DNA from: Pohlia nutans
Taxonomy: Eukaryota; Streptophyta; Bryopsida; Bryales; Mniaceae
Direction: 5' to 3'
Assembly (NCBI GenBank): GCA_022496805.1
Contig: CM040085.1
Location: forward strand, 47,521,811 to 47,585,810
DNA: 64,000 nucleotides
The number at the start of each line of letters is the position of its first letter. The first letter of the stretch is position 1. The position numbers were made by a program, and so were the translations under genes. Of this stretch, positions 23,561-35,125 are shown piece after piece. The notes beneath the pieces were generated by a model, which saw nothing but the letters and a program-made list of their open reading frames with translations, was not told the origin of the DNA and made no database searches.

Positions 23561-24869
23561 ACAGTGTCAAACTCCCCGGTTGCAGAATTTTTTTAAAAGG
23601 CACCTAATTGCTGTGAGATTTCGAAGTGGAAATTGCCTAGATCACTGAAAGTTTGAAACCCTCCCATACATTTGTGATGAAACCAAATCCAAGTTGTTGG
23701 CAATAAGAGTAAAGTATGGGGATGAACTGTCTAAAAATAATTCTACATGTCAGGAATGGATGTAGGGATGAATTTAGGTGTTTCGACAATAGTGCAGATT
23801 TTTATTTAATTTCTTGTATAATATGGTATAGGTAATAGAGTTATCCAAAAATAGAACTTGTTTTCAAGCGGAGTTTAAGTGGAGTTCTCTTCCTATAATT
23901 ATAATTTCTGACAAAAATTGTTCATGAATAGTTTCCATGGTCGGGGCTCTTGGCTTGGGGGAACGTGTGGGAACACTCCTTTATCATTGGGGAGGTCACG
24001 AGTTCCACATCTCATGATGGTGCAAGGCCTTGCTTTAAATTATTCTTCAACTCACCATAGACTAGTTTTGCAGGTTTTTTGAACTCAAAACAAGTTTAAG
24101 GTGATTTTAAGGTTTCTTTCCACTTTGAGACACTCTTTTCGGCTAACTCTGATCTGAAAAAAGGGTTTGAAGTCAAGAGGATTCGTTCATTTTATCTTCT
24201 TGAAGGTCCTCAAAGAAATGGGTGTAACAAAATGAGAGGAATTCTGATTTAAGGAAGTTGTAATTAGGTACCAGATTCCTTCAAGTTTTTCATTGTCTTT
24301 TCAGGCTGTCAAGGCCTTTGAAAGAATTTTGTTTTCAAACTCGTGAAAGGAACAGAACACAATGAGGAACTGTCATTAGTTTCTTGAGCAGGTGGATTTA
24401 AGTTCTCTTGGTATCTAAATCTTTGTTAGAGCGATCCCACTAGTGCTCGGTATCCTCAAATTTCTTTCTAAAAACAGAAGTCCGGATTTGACTATGGAAG
24501 AGTTTTTGCGAGCAAGAGCAAGAGCATTTGGACTAGTAAATCAGGTTCGGAAAATAGGGATACTAGCATCATTGGTGGGCATTCTCTTACAATTATTTGT
24601 TTTGAAGTAACACAAGGTTCTTTAGCCAGGCTTCTATTGTTGATTTCAGAGCCTGGCCACTATTTCTGAATCACTGTAGCATATTTGGAATCATGGGCAA
24701 GTCCACATCATCTTTAGCTAAAGATTGGGTGGTGAGACATTGTATTTAGTGTTAAAGCTTCTACACTGCTATTGTTCAAAAGGGTAGACTCCACTCACCG
24801 CTAAAGAACCTTATGAACATGTTTTGAGCAACACATCATTCAATATATAAAAAAAAGCCCCTTCTTATT
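23561..24869. other. Intergenic spacer
   Basis: AT-rich DNA between SET copy C and the second U2 unit. No gene, RNA or clear transposon end is seen. Confidence 0.4.
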
Positions 24870-25307
24870 TTCTTATAGCTATGGCCAAACATGAAGAAAC
24901 TAAGACGTTTGTTCTGAGACAAGATTAAATTATCCAATCAATGCATGTTGTGGTGCCCGCAAAAACATTCACCCAGGAGAATTGAAAATCTGTACGACTC
25001 ATTAACTCACTGGTTGAGGGGGTTTGTATTCACTACAAGGAGAAGGCGTCACTTTTCACTCCTTCTATGAGTCAAATGGCGCTACTTTGCACTCACCAAT
25101 TTTTTGGTTGGACTTGGTGAGTGCGATTTGTCACGTTCTAAACAAGTGTGTACAGTGAAAAGAGACAATGAACAGGATCCTCCACAGTGAGAAACGATGC
25201 CTCTGCTTGTGGTGATTGTCTAGACTGTATTGTCGTTTATACCATAAGCATGGCAGGTGAGGCAGGGGTTGGGGAGTATAAGATGGCAAAGGTGAGAGAG
25301 GTGAAAC

Positions 25308-25367
25308 ATACCTTTTTTAGGCTTTTGGCTAAGATCAAGTGTAGTATATGTTATTATCAATTTAATA
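25308..25367 (+). pseudogene. U2 snRNA relic, 5' 60 nt only
   Basis: The stretch repeats the first 60 nt of the U2 gene at 19062 with several changes (ATACCTTTTTTAGGC, then TTTTGGCTAAGATCAAGTG). It stops at a TA where a Stowaway-like element begins; the 3' two thirds of U2 are missing. The TATA-like box and upstream flank (TTTATACCATAAGCATGG) are shared with the intact copy. Confidence 0.85.
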
Positions 25368-25826
25368 CTCCCTCTGTCCCATATTTTCCTCAATGTCTTG
25401 TGAATTTGTCCCACATTAAGCTTCATGTGAATTTGTCTCACATTAAGCTTCATGTTTTACTCAAACTACTACTCCTATTGACTCAAAGTCCACACAATTG
25501 TGCTCAGGGTCCACACCATTGGACTACCGTAGTACCATAGTTGTGTCGCCATCCCACAAATGAATATTTAATATTTTTTGAAAAATAAGGTTCATTCCTC
25601 AAAAAATGAGTTTCTTGATTTTCGTAAATGAGCAAAAAAATGTTTCAAAATGGCCCAAAATAGCCCAAAATAGCAAATATAGCTTAAAATAATATATTCT
25701 ATTTTAGTTTTTCGGTCCTCGTAATTTCTGATTTTTTATTTTTTGAATTTTTTGAATTACTTTTTGGCGACCCTACTATGGTAGTTTATTTTGCGGGCCA
25801 TTTTGGGCCATTATGGGACAGAGGAG
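25368..25826. mobile_element. Stowaway-like element with nested MITE
   Basis: The left end reads TA then CTCCCTCTGTCCCATA, the classic Stowaway (Tc1/mariner) terminus. The right end reads TTATGGGACAGAGGAGAG, a slightly worn inverse. Nested inside, about 25527-25790, is a second element with ends TAGTACCATAGTTG and CCCTACTATGGTA that also occurs at about 39774-40028. Confidence 0.7.
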
Positions 25827-26269
25827 AGACAGATTTCGCCCTTTCTACAGTGACCTGACCCTCTGTGGGTCTTGAAAAAACGGTCTCTTCATTCAAATAC
25901 AACCTTCAGAAGATTTACATTGAGAAGACAGTGCTTCTGTAGATATCATACTCCAATAATCAGTCAGAAGATGGTGCACGCCGTGGAATTAGGGTTTACG
26001 ATGCTGCATAATTTGCCTTCTTCCATGGGCTGGGTTCAACTCAAATCTGTCTCAGAGCTCGTGTCAAGACTCAGTTGGAGTGGTATACATTCTATTGTCA
26101 TCACGCTATGCCAGTACGTTTCTGTCATATCCTTTTCTTGCCTCGGCGTGTATTCCATTTGCTTGAAAAGATCCACGACTGCAGCTATGCCGGGCTTGGC
26201 ACACCAAAGCCGAAACTCTAAACCTATGACGGATGGAAGCTAAGCGCAAGGGAAGGGAAGGGAGAGCTG

Positions 26270-26759
26270 TGGCTGTTCATGTCCTGGCGGTGGTGAAACG
26301 GCGGTCTCTTCTCACAGGTCGCTTCTCTCAATCCTGCTTTTCCTTTGAATCTCTTCATTCTCTGAATCTTTAGCATCTTTAGATTTTCTTCGCAGGAATC
26401 ATTTTTCGTGGAGCTTTATATATGACATATATGCGTTTTGTAATTCCGGAGCTTCAAATCTCAATCCAAAGTAACAGTCTCTTGAATTGATCAGCAAGTT
26501 GAAGTAGAGAAGAGTGCCACTGCGGGATTGCTGCTACACTATTGGATATCATCGCAGGTATGTCGTACAGATGATTGCTTGAATTACTTCTGTGACAATC
26601 AAATCACGTGGTGAGAATTCCTGAGCCCTATTGATGTGAAAGTTAGGGTTTCAAACTTTCAATATGAGAGCTCTAATCCCTACGAGCATGATTAAGATGT
26701 GACAATGATATCACATGGAACCCTGACCATATTACCAGGCAGGAATGGGTACAAGAATG
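26270..26759. other. Spacer, possible 5' leader of next gene
   Basis: A more GC-rich stretch (about 26240-26340) with GGGAAGGGAAGG and GGCGGTGGTGAAACGGCGG could be a transcript leader, but no coding exon is supported. Confidence 0.25.
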
Positions 26760-27425
26760 ATGGTAAATTCTTGGTAATCACTTGCTAAATTTAACCACTT
26801 GCAGAACTTGCTATAAACAGTAGTTTTGGCAGTACTGTTTACTTGCCAGTGAATTGGACAAGGTTCCTTCGATTGTGAGGTTTCCACAACTAATTGAGCT
26901 AGGATAACATGTATATATGATCTCAATTCGTTGACAATTTCCAATTTGCAAATGGAATTCATTGCAAGGTGATGTGCAATGCCACCACTTTTGTGAGAGA
27001 ATTCTTGATCATACTAGCAAAGTTTAGAGGTGAACCTTGGAGTTAGGGTTTGAATAACCAACAAGAGCTCTGATCCTTGAGAGCCCTAATCTCATGATGA
27101 TTAGTTGAGCTAGAGTAACATATGATCCCAATTTGTTGACAATTTCAAACTTGCAAATGGAAATCATTGTAAGGTGATGTGCGATGCCACCAGATGGGCA
27201 TAGAGAATTTTTGATCATACCAACGAAGCTAAGAGATGAACCTTGGAGTTAGGGTTTAAATAGCCAGCAACCTTGATCCCAATTCGTTGACAATTTCAAA
27301 CTTGCAAATGGAAATCATTGTAAGGTGATGTGCGATGCCGCCACTTTTATGAGATGGTCACAGAGAATTCCTGATCATACCAACAAAGTTCAAAGGTGAA
27401 CTTTGGAGTTAGGGTTTGAAGAGCT
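26760..27425. repeat. Imperfect tandem repeat, three units of about 160-215 bp
   Basis: A unit containing GATCYCAATTYGTTGACAAT, CTTGCAAATGGAAATCATTG, AAGGTGATGTGCGATGCC and CTTGGAGTTAGGGTTTRAA occurs at about 26905-27055, 27120-27255 and 27275-27420. The units diverge by small changes and indels. No coding function is seen. Confidence 0.75.
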
Positions 27426-27653
27426 CTGATTATCGTACCCGGAAGGCAGGGTCGCCACAAAAAGAGAAGCCCAAATCTTTAGGAAATTACTTTTTCAACA
27501 AAAATCTATTTTCTCTGGTGAAAAAGAGAATTTAAGAGAATATCCTTAGAATCTTAGAGATATTTCTGCAAAACAAACAAATAAATATTCGACATGGGCT
27601 GCCGACCCTGACAACAGGGTACGGTATATGATCCCAATTCGTCAAACGTAGGA

Positions 27654-29591
27654 ATGACCATGATGTATAATCACAGTAGCGTTTGCATGCGGCAGCGCCG
27701 GCGGCCACAGAGGGTGGTGTCCTGCGGACGACATCATCCCATGATCCATTCTAGGTTTGACCCTCTGAGCTTGTACGGGGGCTTGCAAGGTCTTTCGTTC
27801 GATCCGACCAACACGCAGGCCTTGTTAAGTGCCCTGCGATCCATGCCAACAGGCTCACTTCCAACACCAGCTTTTTCTAATCCTTCCTCGTCAAACAACT
27901 CAGACACGAGTTCCTTCACGAGACCTGATTCTTGCCCCTCTGGCTCTCATACGCCAGAGAATCATTCCTTAGCCCGGGAGGAATTCCTGCGGGAAAGGCT
28001 TCTGCAGGACAAACGCTTGGAGGACGCGAGCTCCTTCTTGCAACAAGAAGGATGTCAATCTTTAGGCCAAGTAACTAAGTTGAAGGATGGTAACACTAAT
28101 TATCATAAGTCTGGGAAACGGAAAAAGGATTTGACATGGATAGATTGGGGATGGCCGGGAACTCATGTGGCTTGTCCCTTTAACCAGCAGCGTCTGGATG
28201 ACAGCCTCATCCATCCTGAACGAGTAGGTCGCATGATACATACATATATGTATATTCCCCAGGAATTCATTCTCCTTTTTACTATTAGAAAATTTGGTAA
28301 AAAAATTGCACGGATCACCTTGGATTGTAAATGTAAAACATGTGCAGAATCTTCATTTGTGCACAGTGAGTGCAATTATTGAAATTAGGAGGTATATAAT
28401 ATATCATTGGAAGTACATTTTGAGACCTTTCCAATGGTATATTTTACACTTCCTAATTTTAGAAATTGAACTTGCAGTGAGAAAATGAAAATTTTGCACA
28501 TGTTTTACATCTGCAGTCCACGGTGGTTTTAAAAACTACACACGACAAACTTGTGCAGTTTTTCTTACTAAGGTTTCGTATAGTGTTATGTTCATCATCT
28601 AGTTCCCTATTGCATTTTCTTTATTCATATGTATTTTTTTTCATGAACTAAACATCTAAAGCAGGTGATGAGATTGAGTTTACCACTGTGATGTTGAATT
28701 CCCTGGAATGGTAGAAAATCAATAATTGCATGCCTACTCACAAGTAAACTTCCAGTTAATCTAGAAATACCCGTTTCTGTCCTTGCACCGATTCCTATAC
28801 TGTAGACTTGCTCTGAAACCACTCCTTGAAACAGTCTCCGAATCAAGCTTTCATTGATTGAATTTTAGACTTTAAAGGGTTTGGATTTATGACAAGTCTA
28901 TGGGACGATTTTAGTGGTCTAAGCAATGCCCGTTATAATTAAATGACTTATCCATAAATTTGTTGGAATAAAGTTACTCATGTGGTAATTAAGTTACTCA
29001 TGAGGGAATTGATAGACCAAGGGTCTATGCCTAAGTTACTCATATGATAATTAAGTTACTTATGAGGGAACTGATAGACCAAGAGTTTATAACTCCAAGT
29101 TAGTTAGAACACCAAAGTGATAGTCTAATTAGTCTGTACATATTCAAGGTATGTAGACAGATGGTACTAGAACTATAAGTGTGGCTTGGAGGGTGAAGGA
29201 GATATCATTGTCTATAGGACAATATCTCACTTCTATGGTTGGGTGGCAAGTCACATATCAATAAACTTTGTTTATTGTTTATCTTCTGTGCACATTATCT
29301 TTCTTAAATCTAACAAAATTCTGTTTTTTTTCCCTAATAAAATCATTATTTTCGATTGCTAATACTACAGAAATATTCTACCATGAAAAAAACTGTCCCC
29401 AAGTATGTTGAATTGCTTAAAAGTGCAGTTTTAGGTGTTTCCACCTTATTATTTACCTCTGGAATTGCGTTGCAGGATTTATTGTCCGTCTACTGATGAG
29501 CGAGCGGCTCTCGGATGCTTGCAGATCTCTGAAAAGTCCAACAGTTTTGAGAGCTTGGCGAATTGCTGCAAGTGGCTTGCACGCCAGTTAG
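27654..29591 (+). CDS. Unrecognised two-exon protein (candidate)
   Basis: Exon 1 opens at ATG 27654 and has a basic start (MRQRRRPQRVV), then FDPLSLYGGLQGLSFDPTNT, a Ser/Pro/Asn-rich low-complexity region, a charged helix (REEFLRERLLQDKRLED) and a basic GKRKKDLTWIDWGWPG segment. It ends at about 28223 or 28227. The intron to the TTGCAG acceptor at 29475 holds a foldback element. With the GA|GTAGGT donor the protein ends DLLSVY; with the weaker TAG|GTCGCA donor it ends with about 38 more residues (FIVRLLMSERLSDACRSL and on). Composition and codon pattern suggest a real gene, but I do not recognise a family. More upstream exons are possible. Confidence 0.35.
28262..28572. mobile_element. Foldback MITE in an intron
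   Basis: Left arm TTGTAAATGTAAAACATGTG and right arm CACATGTTTTACATCTGCAG form a long inverted repeat around about 28415, extending out to TTTTTACTATTAG and CTTACTAAGG. The inner part has AATTAGGAGGTAT and ATTTTACACTTCCTAATT. No coding content. Confidence 0.65.
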
Positions 29592-29689
29592 TGTGTGCAC
29601 CTGCATGTGTATGCCACTGACATAAACCCTGGTACTTGACCATTTTCACTATCCATGCTCATCTTGCATAGCTCCCCAAGGCAAGGAAA

Positions 29690-29833
29690 CACTAGTAGGA
29701 AATGTGTCGTTTTTCACTTACTATAAATGAAAAAGGAATGAAACCGCGCCAGGCACATGGGTTGTGTCAGTGCTGGTGAGTGTCATTGTTCCCATAAAAC
29801 GGGGAATGAAAAACGACATGTCTTCTACTAGTG
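29690..29833. mobile_element. CACTA-type MITE, 144 bp
   Basis: Ends CACTAGTAGGAAATGTGTCG and CGACATGTCTTCTACTAGTG are inverted repeats. A 3-bp AAA duplication flanks it (29687-29689 and 29834-29836), as expected for CACTA elements. Confidence 0.85.
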
Positions 29834-29923
29834 AAACAGGAGTTTTGTACATGAATGTTCACTTTTCAATGTATATTGTCCTAAAACATGTGAGTCTGGG
29901 CAATTTTTATTTTGATTTAATAA

Positions 29924-30160
29924 ACCCCTCAAGAACCAAGAATTCATGGATTTAAAATGAAAAATTCAATTGATTATATTGTGAAAAACATAATTCAAAT
30001 GAGGCCAAATTTTATATCACTAGAATCAATGACAGACATTGCATGTGTTTGTCAAAAAAACAAAGAAATCTGAAGTTGAGAGAGTACCTACTCAAAATTG
30101 CTTTAAAGTAAATAAATGAGGCCCAATTGAGGCTCCTTGATCCTTTATGGGTTAAAAGCT
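29924..30160. mobile_element. MITE of the GGACCAAG group, copy 1
   Basis: About 240 bp from AACCCCTCAAGAACCAAG to CTTGATCCTTTATGGGTTAA. The interior (ATGAAAAATTCAATTGATTATATTG and TTGCATGTGTTTGTC) matches copies at about 31888-32127 and 40153-40388. The termini look like worn TTAA/CCCCTAAAGGACC ends. Confidence 0.55.
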
Positions 30161-30330
30161 GACCCCTACATTTAGAGGCAGAGTTGGCCGGGGCTAAATT
30201 CCTTTTACTATGTTTTTTTTCCTAAATGTGCTTGGTTAGCTACGCAAAATGACCTCTTAGCATGTTACAAATTGAGCCGCTGTAAGCATCTAAAATCGTT
30301 GACTGGTGCCAGTGTTGTGAGAAAGAAGTT

Positions 30331-32444
30331 ATGGCAAGTACGGCTGTGGATGTGATGGAGCTCGCCACCTCATATGTCTTCATTGCCGACATGCCTGGTC
30401 TGAAGCACACGGACGTTAAGGTAATTTAATAATATCTTAACCCCTAAATGTACCAGGGTGTTCCTGGAATTGACAATTTGAGAAAAATCATCAACTACTA
30501 TTTAGAAGAATATTTTGGAATTGATATACAAATGAAAGTTCTAGATTTTGAATTTTAGATTCCATCCATACAGTTCAATTCACTAATACTATTACCAATA
30601 TTTAATTATAAATTTTGAAAGTTAAAATTAAAAATTCCTTCTAGATTCAATTACAAACAAAATTTTAATATTTTTTGAGTGAAATTTGTTGGAATGAATT
30701 TGAAATGAGATACTCTTAAACGTGGTGATTCTTTGAAATTTTTTTGTTTCTTAAATCTATGACCTCATTTTTGCAAGGCCACTTTTGAACTACAGTCAAT
30801 GCAATTTTGGCTTGGTCAACGACTTGACATACTTCTACATTTGTAATTTTAGAAAAATATGTAATCAAGTATGACTAAATCCAACCGTTAGATAGGACAA
30901 CAACTTAATGAAGAATCTCCAAAAAATTGGATTACTTTCATCCAAGCATTGATGAGAACATGAGAAGGGTTTGAATCTGTTAGTCATCCACTTTCTGGAC
31001 ACTCTGACGTTTAGGGGTTAACCTTTAAATGCCTAGAGCCCTCTCCAAATTTAGTAGTTTTGCAAAGATGCATTATAAAATGCAATTAAGAGGGATATTT
31101 TGAACTTGATATATGAATAAAAGTTGTACATTATGAATTTTTGATTCTATCCATACTCTTAGATCTATTATTGCTATCACCAATATTTTTCTATAAAATT
31201 TGAAACTCAAAATTCAAAATTATTTTGTAATTCAATTACGAATAAGATATTGACAATCTCTTAATGAAATTTGTTGTACTTGGTTGAAATGCAATACTCT
31301 AGGCGTAGTGATTTTTGGAGATTTTTTGGTTGCTTAATTTTATGAGTTGACTTTTATACTAGCACTTTTACACTGAAATCTTAAAAAATTTGGGTGAATC
31401 ACTACAACATGAAATGTGGCATAAAAATTTCACAAATCATCCCCTTTCTAATCGGATCACATGCATAAAGCTAACTTCTCATAAAATCTATAATAAAAAA
31501 TCTAGACTGCCAAAAATGCATGACGGATGAGAAAACATGGATGAAATTTGTACATTGTCCAAAAAATGGACGCTCGGGCAGTTAAGGGTTAATGTAGATT
31601 CATATACACTCAAAACTCTTTTATGTCACACCACTGTTCATCAGTTTAGAACATGATTTCTCCAATCACATGTGTATAGAACATCCAATATTCCATGTAG
31701 ATACCAAAATGTGACAGAAGAGTGTGATAAAAAGGAATTCAGAGTATACAACCAACAACATGCATTTGGTCTTGCAGTCGGTTGCCTAATTATTGACTCT
31801 ATTATATCACATCTAGCTAGTATATGAGAACTAAATTTGTTTGCATGGATGTGGTCCAAGTAACACTAATTAATTAAGTAGAGACTAGCCTAAAGGACCA
31901 AGGATAATTCATGGTTTTATGATGACAAATTCAATTTATTGTATTATGAAAAATATAATTCAAAGGGTACCAACTTTGTATCACCGGAATCACTGAAGAA
32001 CATTGCATGTGTTAGTTGAAAAGAAAAGAAATTTGAACAAAAAGAACTCCACATAGAACCTACTCAATAAATACTAAAAAAAACATGTGGTCAAATTTGG
32101 GCTTCTTGGTCCTTTAAGGGATAACTGAAGTTGTCTCTAATTAAGTAATTCTTTGTGACATGCAGGTGCAAGTGGAGAATGACAATGTGTTGAGGATAAG
32201 TGGAGAACGAAAGAGAGAGGATGCAGTACAAGATGGCAAAGTCAAGTACGTGAGAGTGGAACGCAGCGCAGGCAAGTTCATGCGCAAGTTCAACCTACCG
32301 GCCAACGCCAATTTAGATGCTATCACTGCTGCATGTCAAGATGGTCTTCTAACCATCATTGTGCCCAAGACACCACCGCCCAACATCTACTGTCCCCGGA
32401 CATTTGACGTCAATGTTACTTTAGCGGACTTGGGAAAGGCATAA
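30331..32444 (+). CDS. Class II cytosolic small heat-shock protein (HSP20)
   Basis: Exons 30331-30420 and 32166-32444 join in phase 0 (K|V within HTDVKVQVEND) to 122 residues. Small heat-shock proteins hold unfolding proteins in a refoldable state. The alpha-crystallin domain is nearly complete: SYVFIADMPGLKHTDVKV, VLRISGERKRED, KYVRVERSAGKFMRKFNLP, and ITAACQDGLLTIIVPK, which is the class II plant pattern. The C-terminal tail has a V-N-V motif like the I/V-x-I/V oligomer contact. The N-terminal arm is odd: only about 11 residues precede SYVFIADMPG, where class II proteins usually have about 45-50. An in-frame TAA lies about 35 bp upstream of the ATG, so an extra 5' exon or a shortened arm is possible. 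The 1745-bp intron holds two TTAA elements and part of a third repeat; many angiosperm class II genes lack introns. No heat-shock element is claimed. Confidence 0.88.
30441..31017. mobile_element. TTAA-flanked element, 577 bp (group II), in the HSP20 intron
   Basis: It starts CCCCTAAATGTACCAGGGTG and ends TGACGTTTAGGGG between TTAA at 30437-30440 and 31018-31021. It matches 41214-41793 and 41798-42416 over its whole length. Confidence 0.85.
31022..31588. mobile_element. TTAA-flanked element, 567 bp (group I), in the HSP20 intron
   Basis: It starts CCTTTAAATGCCTAGAGCCC and ends GGCAGTTAAGGG and shares its left TTAA with the preceding group II element. The interior matches 13506-14073 closely. 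The two elements thus stand head to tail with a single TTAA between them. Confidence 0.85.
31888..32127. mobile_element. MITE of the GGACCAAG group, copy 2, in the HSP20 intron
   Basis: From AAAGGACCAAGGATAATTCA to CTTCTTGGTCCTTTAAGGGA. It is collinear with copies at 29924-30160 and 40153-40388. It ends about 40 bp before the HSP20 exon 2 acceptor. Confidence 0.6.
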
Positions 32445-33720
32445 TTTAGTTTTAGGGTTGTCCTATTAAACCACTAAACAAAGTGTCGAATAAACATCTA
32501 GTAGACCTCCCCGTCTCTCAAACAAGTATATTCTTAGAAAATACTTAGAATATTATGAATATTATAAAATGTTCTTAGATATTTGGGAATATTTCATTCA
32601 AGTTGTTTAACATATTTGACACTCATCTAATTAATCAGTCGACATTGAACATACGACGTCAAATTGGAAAATAGTGTCAAATATAACAACCCTAATTAGT
32701 TCACCAAAAACTTTGTATATTAAATCCATTCAAGAGGGCCATTTTAATTTGACTATCACCATGCCAAATCATTCTTGTTTCTTGTGTGAACACTGCATTG
32801 GGAGTGTGATTTTTTGCTCGAGCTTTTGCAATGAGCCATTTTCGTTGTTTTTGGAGCAAGGATGTGGCCCCCGTCTCCTTGAAGGGCAGCCAAAGAACCA
32901 CCACGATTTCAATTCGCCTGTGGAGGACAACAAATTTACCATGAAAATGTATGTAATAAATTTGAAATTTTTAGGTGACATAGGAAGTAAAAAATGATTG
33001 ACTTTCACCAACCAAAAAATAATAATTTTAATTTTAATAATTCATTACACATTTATTTTTTAAACATGCAAATAGCAAAGTTAAGTTGACAGCTATAATC
33101 AACTTTTTCAACCAACCTTGTAGGATGTCCAAAAACAAGAATCGATGCATATAGATTTGGAGGTAAAAGGGGAATGTGATAGAGGTTGGAAACAAAATAA
33201 GGACCCTCTACCTTAATCAACTTGACTTCACGAAAGTGAATTTTCTTCAATCATAACATTTAGTAGTAAATTCAAGGATTGCCCTCTCTACAATGAAATG
33301 ATGAGGAATATACCTTATCATCTCGTCAACCCCATTATTAGCTAAGAAGGCATATGGTAGGGGCAAGGGTAGGGAGAACTCCAAAAATGAAGCTAGATGA
33401 AATCCCAAGCACCTGCAAGAGCTACTAAATGTTACATTAGCTTTTCAAATTGGAGCCATCTGCTCTTCCAACTAGGGACCATAAACCAAGATTGCCATTA
33501 ATTATTCTTAAGAGTTTGAATGACCACCAACCAAATGCATTATTCCTTTGACAAGTGAACATAACATTTTATATCAATGTAGCATGAGTTCTCAAAACAC
33601 TATTGAAGATCCAAGGATATAAATTCAAATAAAGGAATTATCCTTTTTGAGACTCAAGAGAAAAATATTAATTAGTTAATTAATGTTGAATTTACAAAGA
33701 CAAATTGATTTTCAACCTAA
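32445..33720. other. Intergenic DNA after HSP20
   Basis: No gene is supported. Open frames near 32674-33011 on both strands lack any recognisable pattern. The last exon of the minus-strand protease homologue, which should lie somewhere below 36543, was not found here. Confidence 0.35.
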
Positions 33721-34066
33721 GAGTCGGTTCACACTATGACCGAAGGTCGAGAGTTTGTTGAATTCCACCAATCCAATTGCAAGAATGTCAGAAATTAGCC
33801 TCTTGAGCTTCACACTAGAGGCGAAAGTCTAAAGGTTGTCACCCTCTAAAGAGAGTTTTGGCTCTAATGCGTCGGCTATCAAGGAGAATTAGGTTGGCCA
33901 AGAATAGAACCCAATTCTCCTTTGAGAGGCCGTTAATTTTTTTAATAAAATAATCAGAATCTCCAATTTGTATGTTTTACTATATATTTTCAACCCAAGA
34001 CTTTGGATTCTTGACATGAATTGGGTTTCCACTACAACAGCCTCTCGCCATTGTGTGAACCAATCC
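33721..34066. mobile_element. PIF/Harbinger-like (Tourist) MITE, 346 bp
   Basis: Ends GAGTCGGTTCACACTATG and GTGTGAACCAATCC are worn inverted repeats with a TAA on both sides (33718-33720, 34067-34069). The left part (GACCGAAGGTCGAGAG, TTCCACCAATC, TTCACACTAGAGG) matches the 780-bp element at 58979-59758. Confidence 0.7.
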
Positions 34067-34847
34067 TAATCAATCATTGGAATTTTGTTAACATATTGAG
34101 ACCAATTCTATTGGTAAAAGTAGCATGCTCTGCTACTACCATACTAAAAGGTCAAGTACACCTTTTCAATGCTATTATCCTACGGTTTGACATGAATTAA
34201 TCATTTTTGTGATAAATAAATAAATAAAAATGCCACATGTCATCTATGACTGGTTTAGGGTGACATGGACCCTTCAAAAATTTGATGTAGAAGATCAATT
34301 TCAACAATGTGAATCTGACCTTCACGTATGGTACTATGGGCTACACATCTTGATGTGACTTATTACTTGTAACAAATTTTATAATGTATCAAGGACTAAA
34401 TCATATATGACTTAAATATTAAAACTAAAATTACAAGGCCATTTTGTTTTAAATAACTTTAAAAAATCTTGATTCTAATTGAAACTTACATCAAAAAGGT
34501 AAAAAACCTTATTGTCCCACAATCATTGCATGGAAAAGTGTACACTTATGCTCCATGTTTTTGGAGCAATCAGGGAGGACCTTCCTCATAGCATGAATGA
34601 ATTGAGTTACATTTGCCAGCTTTGTTTAACGGGCTTCTTAGGCCTCAATTCCCCAAGTCGGTGGACATTACAATCCGTATCCTCTATCCACCAAAATCGC
34701 TCCGTCATTTGGTCCAACAAAATCATATGTTCCTTCATGGCCATACCTGTTCATCCGGACAACATACATTCATTTCGAAATGCTCAAGGGTAGCTCAAAA
34801 TTTGACATCTAATGAAAACGTGTTACTCCCTTTGTTATGGCATGTTA

Positions 34848-35125
34848 CTCCCTTTGTTTCATAACAAGAGTCGATTTTGCAGAAAAATTTGAGATTTAAG
34901 GCGGAAAATAGGTTTAAAGCGATGAAACGCAATGACAACTTTTAGAACTGTGTGTCTCAATAGAAAGGGATGAAAAAAGTAGGAAGGCAATGTAGGAAAG
35001 CAACACAATGAATGAGTTGGAGTCAATCATGGAGTCAATGTAGGAAGGCAACACAATGAATGTGGACTCTTAAATTGACGCAAGAAAACACGTGGTTTTG
35101 GACTCTTATTATGAAACGAAGGGAG
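34848..35125. mobile_element. Stowaway-like MITE, 278 bp
   Basis: Ends CTCCCTTTGTTTCATAACAA and GACTCTTATTATGAAACGAA then GGGAG are inverted repeats and TA flanks both sides. A stray 17-bp copy of the left end (TACTCCCTTTGTTATGG) lies just before it at about 34824-34840. A sequence about GAATGAGTTGGAGTC is repeated inside. Confidence 0.8.

Noticed and set aside
25034..25180. CACTACAAGGAG as a left CACTA terminus
   Set aside because: A matching right terminus and 3-bp duplication were not found; the segment interrupts the duplicated U2 flank but its class stays open.
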